A DNA stretch of 23,287 nt from an uncultured Collinsella sp. (GTDB lineage Bacteria; Actinomycetota; Coriobacteriia; Coriobacteriales; Coriobacteriaceae): assembly GCA_902494855.1 (NCBI GenBank), contig CABUVC010000005.1, positions 1 through 23,287 on the forward strand, written 5' to 3'. Position numbers and translations under genes: made by a program. Below are positions 7,129 through 13,151 of the stretch, one piece after another (the stretch's first letter is position 1; each line of letters opens with the position of its first letter). The notes under the pieces were generated by a model. It did not search any database. It was not told the origin of the DNA and was given only the letters and a program-made list of their open reading frames with translations.

Positions 7129-9036
7129 CTAGAGCTCCTTCTGCAGATAGAGTCCATGGTCATAAAACCCAAGATGGCGATAGTACTCGCGCGTACCGAT
7201 CGCGCTGATCACGTTGATGTGCGCATAACCGGCATCCCGAGCTATCTGGCACGCACGCTCCACGAGCAAACGTCCCAATCCATGGTGCTGCGCCGCCTGA
7301 CCCTGATCGCCCACGCGCGCCGCCATGCCGTACACGTGCACCTCGCGAATCATCGCCTCGTCCGGCGTCGTCGGCAGCTCGTCCACATGCGCGGCAACAA
7401 AAGCGCGATCGGGCAGCGACAACCGCAAAAAGCCCGCGATCTTGCCCCGCGGCGTCACCCACTGCAAAAAGCGCTCGTAAGTCACCGGCGTCTCGTACGC
7501 TACCTCCTCATCAAGAGATAGCTCATCCAAGTCGGCACCCGCCGTGCTGATCTCGCGATAGCGAATTTCGCGCACCGTCGCACCGTCACCCCAAACGGCC
7601 AAGCGATTTTCGACGAGCTGACGCAGGTTGGGTTTCTTGTTGCCCACCATGATGTCGTCGGAACTAAAGTCGCGGATCATGCGACTGATGCGGCAGAACG
7701 CCGGCGTCACCACGATGTCATCGGCCAGTACGTCGAGCAGCTCTTCCTCGGTATAAGGGCGCCACTCGCCACGCTCGTAACAGCCCACCAGGCGCGAACC
7801 CTCGATGAGCGCACACGGGTAGACCTTGACCTCGTCGGGCATAAAGGCGCCCTCGGTCATAAAGCGCTCGTAGTCGCGCTTGTCACCCTCGGGCGTGGCG
7901 CCCAGCAAGTTGAGCATAAAATGCGCATGGATCTTAAAGCCAAACAGGCGCGCAAGCGAAAACGCGCGCTCGATCTGCGCCACCGAAATGCGACGCTCGT
8001 TGATATCGAGCAGATGCTGGTCGAGGCTCTGGATGCCCATCTGAATCTTGGTACAGCCCAGACGACGGATGAGCGTGAGCGCCTGCGGTGTTACAGCATC
8101 GGGACGCGTTTCGATAACGAGCCCGACCACGCGATGCTTCGCCGTCTCGTTGATGCGCTGCTGCCGCTCGAGCTCCTCCATCGTCGCCGTCTGCCACTCG
8201 GCGACCTCGCCCCAGGGCGTACCGGAGCCGTACAGGCGACGCACTGCACGGTTATAGCCACCCACGGCAGCATCCACACGCTCCTGCTCGTCGGTAACGC
8301 CGCTCGCAAGCTCGGCCTCGTCTGTCGCAATGCCGGCGGCCCGATAGCGCTCGCGGCGCTCTGCTACCACAGGCGGCAGGGCATCGGCGGGAGCGTCATC
8401 GAGCAGACGCCCCGCCTCGGCACGGCTGATGCCCGGACGCGCCAACATGGGGTTTGCCGCCACGCCCGCCACCGCATCATCATTGAGCGCACGGAAGAGC
8501 TCCGACATAAACCATGCCTGATACCCTTGCGAATAGTCGCTCCAGGTACCGCCGAGCACGATGAGCTCGATCTTGTCGGTCGCATGCCCCATCTGCGAAA
8601 GCGCCGTCAAACGGGCGCTCACCTGCAGATACGGGTCAAAGCAATTTTGCTCTGCACGGGCGCACGCCGGCTCGGCGTGCAGGTAGCTTTTGGGCATGCG
8701 CAGATCGTTGGGGCAAAACAGGCAATCGCCCGAGCATGGCCAGGGCTTGGTGATGACGGTAATGGTCGCCACGCCCGAGGCCGTTCGGCGCGGCTTCATA
8801 CGCAGCACCTGCAGCAGTTGGCGTTCCAGATCGGCATCGACATTCCATCCAGCCCAACGAGCCGGCTCCTCGCGCTTCACCCGCTGGTAAAACGGCAGCA
8901 GGCGGCGCTTGGCCAAATCGCGTTTGTCGGCGCCCTCACGGCGCGCCTCAGCATGTATCAGCTTGACGAGTGCCTTGTCGTCCACGGTCTCGCCGCGACG
9001 CAGAGCCTCGAGTATGTTCAAAATAATCTGTTCCAT
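7129..9036 (-). CDS. elp3: Elp3-family tRNA U34 carboxymethyltransferase (radical SAM / GNAT)
   Basis: This 635-residue enzyme is close to full length for bacterial Elp3. The radical-SAM cluster motif is C101-x3-C105-x2-C108 (PCSGDCLFCPND), followed by MPKSYL. A central radical-SAM barrel includes ETRPDAVTPQAL and the TKIQMGIQSLD segment. A C-terminal GNAT acetyltransferase domain (about 495-635) ends in GTREYYRHLGFYDHGLYLQKEL. Elp3 uses acetyl-CoA and SAM chemistry to place a carboxymethyl group on C5 of wobble uridine 34 in tRNA. The start is ATG 9036, with only a poor GGGGG before it and a TACAAT hexamer seven bases upstream, so a leaderless transcript is possible. It is followed without a gap by the spermidine-synthase-like gene. 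The family call is strong. Residue spacing of the cysteines differs from the long eukaryotic spacing but fits bacterial forms. Confidence 0.93.
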   Translation of the reverse strand: MEQIILNILEALRRGETVDDKALVKLIHAEARREGADKRDLAKRRLLPFYQRVKREEPARWAGWNVDADLERQLLQVLRMKPRRTASGVATITVITKPWPCSGDCLFCPNDLRMPKSYLHAEPACARAEQNCFDPYLQVSARLTALSQMGHATDKIELIVLGGTWSDYSQGYQAWFMSELFRALNDDAVAGVAANPMLARPGISRAEAGRLLDDAPADALPPVVAERRERYRAAGIATDEAELASGVTDEQERVDAAVGGYNRAVRRLYGSGTPWGEVAEWQTATMEELERQQRINETAKHRVVGLVIETRPDAVTPQALTLIRRLGCTKIQMGIQSLDQHLLDINERRISVAQIERAFSLARLFGFKIHAHFMLNLLGATPEGDKRDYERFMTEGAFMPDEVKVYPCALIEGSRLVGCYERGEWRPYTEEELLDVLADDIVVTPAFCRISRMIRDFSSDDIMVGNKKPNLRQLVENRLAVWGDGATVREIRYREISTAGADLDELSLDEEVAYETPVTYERFLQWVTPRGKIAGFLRLSLPDRAFVAAHVDELPTTPDEAMIREVHVYGMAARVGDQGQAAQHHGLGRLLVERACQIARDAGYAHINVISAIGTREYYRHLGFYDHGLYLQKEL

Positions 9037-9047
9037 GCCCCCATTGT

Positions 9048-9086
9048 AAAGGCAAAGGCGCCGGAGCCAGTCACGGCCCCGGCGCC
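9048..9086 (-). terminator. Intrinsic terminator downstream of the DUF4097 gene
   Basis: On the minus strand GGCGCCGGGGCC and GGCTCCGGCGCC form a 12-bp stem with one G-U pair and a six-base loop, followed by TTTGCCTTTA. On the plus strand the wobble becomes an A-C mismatch and no T-run follows, so it is directional. It separates the DUF4097/HTH pair from Elp3. Confidence 0.7.
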
Positions 9087-9133
9087 TCCATCAAAGAGCA
9101 TGCCTATATGCACCGACCTCCGAAAACCGCATG

Positions 9134-10033
9134 TCACTCCGGATCGAACGACATGTCGCCCGAACCGACCTTAAAACGATACGTGGCAGACTTATCACCG
9201 TTGTCGAATTCAAGATTCAATATGGTCTCGCCATCGTAGCCAAGCGGAAGGAAATCGCTCTCGAAGTCACCGCTGCCCACGGTGAGGCTCGCCTTAAAGC
9301 CCGTAGAGTTCGGAACCGTTATCTCCACATCGCCCGAGTCCACGCTTACGTCCATAGACTTCGCGGGGGCCTGGTAGAGCTCGAACGTCACATCGCCCGA
9401 ACCTACCTTGGCATTCAGGGTGTCGGTTACAGTACCCGCAAACTCGATGTCTCCCGAGTCCAAAGTCAAGTTGAGGTCATGACACGCAATGTCCGTGACC
9501 GTCAGATCGCCCGATCCTACATTCGCTGTAATGCCCACCATGTTATCGGCAACTTCGCGCGGCAGTTCGACGGTAACCGTGCGGTCAATGGCGCGCTCGT
9601 CATCGCAATCGAACTGGCGAATCTTGAGCGCAGAACCCTTAACCACGGCCAGATTCTGGGTTGCCGCATCGTAAGCAGCTACTCCTTTTGCGACGCGGCC
9701 GCTCTCGATGACACGCACCTGCCCGCCGGAAACGCACTTGATCTCAACCTCACCCGATGTCACATCCAGGTCAAGGGACTGGAATGAGTCGGCATCAAAC
9801 GTTTCGCTCGAAAGCTGCCGAGACTGAGCGGAATAGTTACCGCCATCCAAAGAATCGTCCCCGTCAACCACATCGTCCATACCGGACAAACCGGATGCAA
9901 TATCGCCGAGATCCCACGGGCCATCAAAATGAAACAATATCCGCGAAGTGCCAAAGATAAGCCCGATGATGAGCACGAACGCTCCGATACCGACGCCCAG
10001 GCGGACCTTGGACTCATGCGAGAGCTTCATCAT
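9134..10033 (-). CDS. DUF4097 family beta-repeat membrane-anchored protein
   Basis: This is a 299-residue protein with one transmembrane helix near the N-terminus (about residues 11-29, GVGIGAFVLIIGLIFG) and no lipoprotein cysteine. The bulk, from about residue 80 to the end, is a repetitive beta-strand array in which G/D-S-G-D recurs about every 20 residues (GSGDLTV, DSGDIEF, GSGDVTF, DSGDVEI, GSGDFES, GSGDMSF). This is typical of DUF4097, also found in LiaG-type envelope proteins. It is probably exposed outside the membrane; its role is unknown, with envelope stress or adhesin-like surface display as possibilities. Two ATGs in tandem (10033 and 10030) could start it; AAGGTG lies just upstream. 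The start overlaps the stop of the upstream HTH gene once that gene's frameshift is corrected, which argues for translational coupling. Confidence 0.82.
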   Translation of the reverse strand: MMKLSHESKVRLGVGIGAFVLIIGLIFGTSRILFHFDGPWDLGDIASGLSGMDDVVDGDDSLDGGNYSAQSRQLSSETFDADSFQSLDLDVTSGEVEIKCVSGGQVRVIESGRVAKGVAAYDAATQNLAVVKGSALKIRQFDCDDERAIDRTVTVELPREVADNMVGITANVGSGDLTVTDIACHDLNLTLDSGDIEFAGTVTDTLNAKVGSGDVTFELYQAPAKSMDVSVDSGDVEITVPNSTGFKASLTVGSGDFESDFLPLGYDGETILNLEFDNGDKSATYRFKVGSGDMSFDPE

Positions 10034-10153
10034 TCATCACCTTCTTTGGCGCTCGGCTCAGCGGCGGTCGAGGAAGCCACGTCAGTATCAACCGCAGCGG
10101 AAACATCCTGAGCCTTAGCCGCCTCCGGCGCCGGACCAACCTGAATAATCCCC
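10030..10153 (-). other. Displaced C-terminal reading frame of the HTH gene after a G4 frameshift
   Basis: Reading the minus strand one base further on from the G4 run (plus-strand CCCC at 10150-10153) gives about 40 stop-free codons (starting IIQVGPAPEAAKAQDV and ending EPSAKEGDE). They run to a TGA at 10030-10032 that overlaps the DUF4097 ATG as ATGA. As annotated, the HTH frame instead stops at 10115 after a glycine-rich tail. Removing a single G restores a continuous protein of about 237 residues. This may be a real mutation, a phase-variable tract, programmed +1 shifting or a sequencing error. Confidence 0.65.
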
Positions 10154-10744
10154 GCGTGCCCAATCGCCATCGAGCGCACGCGCCACCCAGTGATAGATGG
10201 GGATTGTAAAGAAGATCAGCGCGGCAAAGGAGCCACCAAACAGGAACATCAGCAAAAAGAACAGCAGCCAGCACACGGCCCAATACGGAAACGACTGGAA
10301 CGGACCTTTCACCGGAGTCGATCCAGCTGCGCCGCCACTCGTCACCTGCGCCGTAGCGGCATTGGCGGCCTGCGCGCTCCAGCTTGCCGCTTGCGCCGCC
10401 TTGGCGGCGGCATCACTCGCCTGTGTTGCCGCCTCGGTAGCACGTGCCGCTGCCTCATGGGTACGGGCGCGCTCCGCTGCCTCGGCCTCGCGCTGACGGG
10501 CGCGGTCCTCGTTCTCAAACTCGATATCGTCCTCGATCTCATCGCTCGGATTAAGGAGTTCGTCCAAACTCACGCCATAGAGTTTTGCGAGCGAGATCAG
10601 GTACTCGGTATCGGGCGAGCTCTCCGCACGCTCCCATTTACTGACCGCCTGGCGCGACAGCCCCAGCTTTCGCGCCAGCCCTTCTTGGCTAAAACCCTTG
10701 CTGCGACGAAGGTCGGCGAGCCGCTGCGCAGTTTCTACATTCAT
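10115..10744 (-). CDS. XRE-family HTH regulator with C-terminal membrane segments (frameshifted near its end)
   Basis: This is 209 residues from ATG 10744, chosen because AGGAGG sits four bases upstream; the longer frame upstream has no such site. Residues 1-65 are a Cro/CI-type helix-turn-helix (LADLRRSKGFSQEGLARKLGLSRQAVSKWERAESSP). An acidic stretch and a long Ala/Glu/Arg helical linker follow (about 70-140). Two hydrophobic segments (about 155-190, WAVCWLLFFLLMFLFGG and ALIFFTIPIYHWVARAL) then suggest membrane anchoring. It probably senses envelope state and regulates itself and the coupled DUF4097 gene. A G4 run at plus-strand 10150-10153 appears to shift the frame, so the last 11 or so residues (GDYSGWSGAGGG end) are likely artefactual and the natural tail continues to 10030. 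Confidence 0.8.
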   Translation of the reverse strand: MNVETAQRLADLRRSKGFSQEGLARKLGLSRQAVSKWERAESSPDTEYLISLAKLYGVSLDELLNPSDEIEDDIEFENEDRARQREAEAAERARTHEAAARATEAATQASDAAAKAAQAASWSAQAANAATAQVTSGGAAGSTPVKGPFQSFPYWAVCWLLFFLLMFLFGGSFAALIFFTIPIYHWVARALDGDWARGDYSGWSGAGGG

Positions 10745-10862
10745 GGTTCCTCCTATGCGATGCCAGCCGTGCCGCCGGACCGTTTTTGTTCTTAAGGCGC
10801 CTTGCACAGTTAAAAATCTATCCGCCACCGCCAAAAGCATGCCACCTATTCTAGTGAGATTT

Positions 10863-10891
10863 TTGACAACCGGCGGTTGCGGGCATATATG
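10863..10891 (+). promoter_or_regulatory. Sigma-70 type promoter for the Trm9-like gene
   Basis: A perfect TTGACA at 10863-10868, a 17-bp spacer and TATATG at 10886-10891 lie about 120 bp upstream of the GTG at 11012. This position makes earlier in-frame starts (for example TTG 10877) impossible, since they would precede the transcript. The leader would be roughly 110 nt. Confidence 0.6.
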
Positions 10892-11011
10892 AGCTGCGGA
10901 AATGTGTCCAAACAAAGCAATGACCCGCAGCTCGGTTGTCCCCGTTGCGGCGTTAACGGTAGTATGGTCGTACTGTTTATTCCGCACCGCCAACGGAGGG
11001 AGTTCCGCGCC

Positions 11012-11884
11012 GTGAACCGCGATTTCGCCTCATCGCTCATTCAGCTCAACAATACGTTCTATCGCGAGCACTCCGCCTCCTTCTCCGATACGCGCCAGGC
11101 ACCGTGGCCCGGCTGGGTACGCACCATGGACATAGCGCTCGAGCAGCTCGACGTCGCCACGATCGAGCATCCCGTCCGCGTCTTCGATCTTGCCTGCGGC
11201 AACATGCGATTCGAGAACTTTGCCGCCGGCGGCGCACTTTCCGCCAAGGGCGTCGACGGCGCAAACCCCTCGGCAGATGCCAGTTGCCCGTTTGAGTTCT
11301 ATGGTGTTGACTCGTGTCAGGATTTGGCTATCGATGCGCACGGTCACGCCCTGCGCATTCCCAACCTGCACTTCCAGGAACTCGACGTACTCGATGCCCT
11401 CATGAAGCTCAACCCCGCCGAGACACCCGACGTGCTTTTCGACGCCCCGCTCGCCGACATCTCGGTCTGCTTTGGCTTTATGCACCACGTGCCGTCGTGC
11501 GAGTACCGCGTACGCGTGCTCGACGCCCTGGTGCGCCAGACGCGCCCAGGCGGCATCATCGCCATCAGCTTTTGGGAGTTTATGAACGACGAGCGCATGG
11601 CGCGCAAGGCCGTTCGCGCCGAAGCCCGCGCCGAGCTCACCCCGCCGTTTGAAAGTTACGATTCCGCGCAGTTTGAAGCCGGCGACCACCTCATTGGCTG
11701 GCAAAACGACCGCCACGCCTACCGCTATTGCCATCACTTTGACGATCAGCAGATCACCGACCTGGTGCGCGGCGTGCGCACATTCTACAAGAGCGGCGAG
11801 GTCCCCGTGCGCGAGCTTGAGCGCTTCCATGCCGACGGTCGCAGCGGCGAGCTCAACCGTTACGTGATTCTCAAGCGCCTGTAG
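11012..11884 (+). CDS. Class I SAM-dependent methyltransferase, Trm9/ALKBH8-like
   Basis: This is 290 residues from GTG 11012. GGAGGG at 10995-11000 is 11 bases upstream, slightly far. Features in order: an N-terminal FYREHSASFSDTRQAPWPGW (residues 16-35), the SAM-binding loop VFDLACGN (57-64), MHHVPSCEYRVRVLDALV followed by RPGGIIAISFWEF, and a C-terminal YRYCHHFDDQQITDLV. The order and wording echo eukaryotic Trm9 (the HFSQTRYKPWP motif, VHHWSTRERR, LRQGG, YRYYHLYREGEL), which methylates the carboxymethyl group on tRNA wobble uridine. Elp3, which makes that group, is encoded about 2 kb away. The general methyltransferase call is secure. The Trm9-like reading is from motif recall and needs a profile search. 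Confidence 0.8.
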   Translation: MNRDFASSLIQLNNTFYREHSASFSDTRQAPWPGWVRTMDIALEQLDVATIEHPVRVFDLACGNMRFENFAAGGALSAKGVDGANPSADASCPFEFYGVDSCQDLAIDAHGHALRIPNLHFQELDVLDALMKLNPAETPDVLFDAPLADISVCFGFMHHVPSCEYRVRVLDALVRQTRPGGIIAISFWEFMNDERMARKAVRAEARAELTPPFESYDSAQFEAGDHLIGWQNDRHAYRYCHHFDDQQITDLVRGVRTFYKSGEVPVRELERFHADGRSGELNRYVILKRL

Positions 11885-12002
11885 GCATCGGCGACTTGCC
11901 GCCGAGCCGCACCGCAACTTTCGGGCAAGCTATGCCCCACCCTTTTCAACCCATTGATGGAACGTGCTGCCATGCGTTCCATACTCATGATCAAGGAGCC
12001 TC

Positions 12003-12842
12003 ATGGGAGCCGTCCACGTTCGCACGCCTAAGAACTTTGTGCTCGAGGAGCGCCTGGAGCGCTACGCCGATGCGATTGAGACGAACCCCGAGGCCTATGC
12101 CGGAGATTGGCGCGAGGCTTGCGCGCCAGTTGGCAGCAAGCCCTTCGAACACCTTCACCTGGATCTTGGCTGTGGCAAGGGAACGTACCTTGTAGAGCGC
12201 GCGGCCCACGAGCCAAACACCCTCTTTATCGGTATGGACCAGGAGCCCATCTGCATCGCCTATGCCGCACAGAAAATCTGCGAGCAGGAGCTGTCCAACG
12301 CACTCGTCCTGCCCCGAGGCGCCGCATCGCTGCCGCAGCTGTTTGCCGCAGGCGAGCTCGATGCCATTACCATTAACTTTCCCACGCCGCAGCCCAAGGC
12401 CAAGTACGCCAAAAAACGACTCGTCCATGTCGACCATCTGATGCTCTACCGCCCGCTCTTTTCAGTCGGCGCCACCGTCACACTGCGAACCGACAGTAAG
12501 CCATTGCGCGACTACGCCCTGGGGCAGTTTGCCGCGGCCGGCTACGACACGCTTTGGGTAAGCGACGACGTCCGCCGCGACCATCCCGAGCATCCCGAGA
12601 CCGAGTACGAATGCCGCACGCGCGAGATGGGTGCCGTCGTCTATGGCATTTGCGCCACACCCGGCGCGCAGCCCAGCAATGAACAGCTCGCGGCGGGCCG
12701 CGCGCAGGAGCAAAGCCTTGCCTGCTACCTGCCCGAAAACCTCGATGAGCTCACCTATGTACCTCTGGGCATGGAAGAGGCCGTCGAGAACTTTAGAAAC
12801 CGCGCCCGCAAAGGCAAGAAGCGCCTGCCGCAAGAGTCCTAG
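12003..12842 (+). CDS. trmB: Divergent tRNA (guanine-N7-)-methyltransferase, TrmB family
   Basis: This is 279 residues from ATG 12003, with AAGGAG four bases upstream. TrmB signatures are the SAM loop LDLGCGKG (53-60), FIGMDQE (75-81), INFPTPQPKAKYAKKRL (124-140) and the late TEYE motif (200-203). TrmB methylates G46 in the tRNA variable loop. The canonical catalytic motif is NFPDPWPKxRHxKRR; here the aspartate is Thr128, the tryptophan is Gln130 and the histidine is Tyr135. A roughly 60-residue C-terminal extension follows. It may be a Coriobacteriia variant with a rearranged active site or one with a different substrate. It lies 118 bp after the Trm9-like gene, possibly in the same transcript. 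Confidence 0.8.
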   Translation: MGAVHVRTPKNFVLEERLERYADAIETNPEAYAGDWREACAPVGSKPFEHLHLDLGCGKGTYLVERAAHEPNTLFIGMDQEPICIAYAAQKICEQELSNALVLPRGAASLPQLFAAGELDAITINFPTPQPKAKYAKKRLVHVDHLMLYRPLFSVGATVTLRTDSKPLRDYALGQFAAAGYDTLWVSDDVRRDHPEHPETEYECRTREMGAVVYGICATPGAQPSNEQLAAGRAQEQSLACYLPENLDELTYVPLGMEEAVENFRNRARKGKKRLPQES

Positions 12843-12909
12843 GGGCTTCTGATGGTCGCGGCGTCGGCAAACAAGCGCAAATTGGCGCCAGCGAACGGCC
12901 CTCAAACCT

Positions 12910-13028
12910 AAGTGAGTAGACTTTTTTGCAATAGCCAGGCACAGCCCGCATAGCGAAACATAAAACCGCAGGTAGAACCCTTGCGCAAAAGTCATGTGCT
13001 CGCAATATCGCAAAAAGTCTACTCACTT
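12910..13028. repeat. 119-bp dispersed hairpin element, copy A
   Basis: The terminal inverted repeats are AAGTGAGTAGACTTTTTTGC at 12910-12929 and its complement, less one T, at 13010-13028. The centre (12960-12974) reads ATAAAACCGCAGGTA. A second copy of exactly the same length lies at 22930-23048; by hand about 80 of 119 positions agree, concentrated at the two ends and the centre. Internal pairing is retained (GCACA 12939-12943 with TGTGC 12995-12999), at the positions that pair in copy B. It fills most of the 309-bp gap between trmB and the helicase, and nothing in it codes for protein. It could be a MITE-like element or a structured RNA. Confidence 0.8.
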
Positions 13029-13091
13029 GGCTAGCGACTACACTAAACGGCTGGGCAGAACGCCCATTTCCTGCATTTTCTTGCCTGCGAA

Positions 13092-13118
13092 CGCATCGAT
13101 GCGACGCTACGCCATAAT
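13092..13118 (+). promoter_or_regulatory. Possible promoter/operator for the Ski2-like helicase
   Basis: A perfect 12-bp palindrome CGCATCGATGCG (13092-13103) lies nine bases before a -10-like CATAAT (13113-13118), with the gene starting at 13152. There is no convincing -35. A single short palindrome may be chance in GC-rich DNA. Confidence 0.3.
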
Positions 13119-13151
13119 AGTTGGCGGACAATCGCGAGAGAAAGCAACCAC

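Noticed and set aside
6235..7521. Long plus-strand open frame (428 codons)
   Set aside because: It lies opposite the spermidine-synthase-like and Elp3 genes, both recognised by motifs and linked by a good ribosome binding site; the plus-strand product resembles no family and is rich in His/Arg/Ala as expected of a GC-rich shadow.
7921..9174. Long plus-strand open frame (417 codons) over Elp3
   Set aside because: It is antisense to the radical-SAM part of Elp3, with no ribosome binding site or recognisable domain.
10745..10993. 83-residue N-terminal extension of the HTH regulator
   Set aside because: The HTH domain starts right at ATG 10744, with AGGAGG four bases upstream; the extension shows no conserved pattern.
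10877..11011. Longer N-terminus for the Trm9-like methyltransferase (TTG 10877, ATG 10889 or ATG 10964)
   Set aside because: The TTGACA/TATATG promoter at 10863-10891 overlaps or only just precedes the first two of these starts, and none has a ribosome binding site; GTG 11012 has GGAGGG and begins at the family's usual N-terminus.
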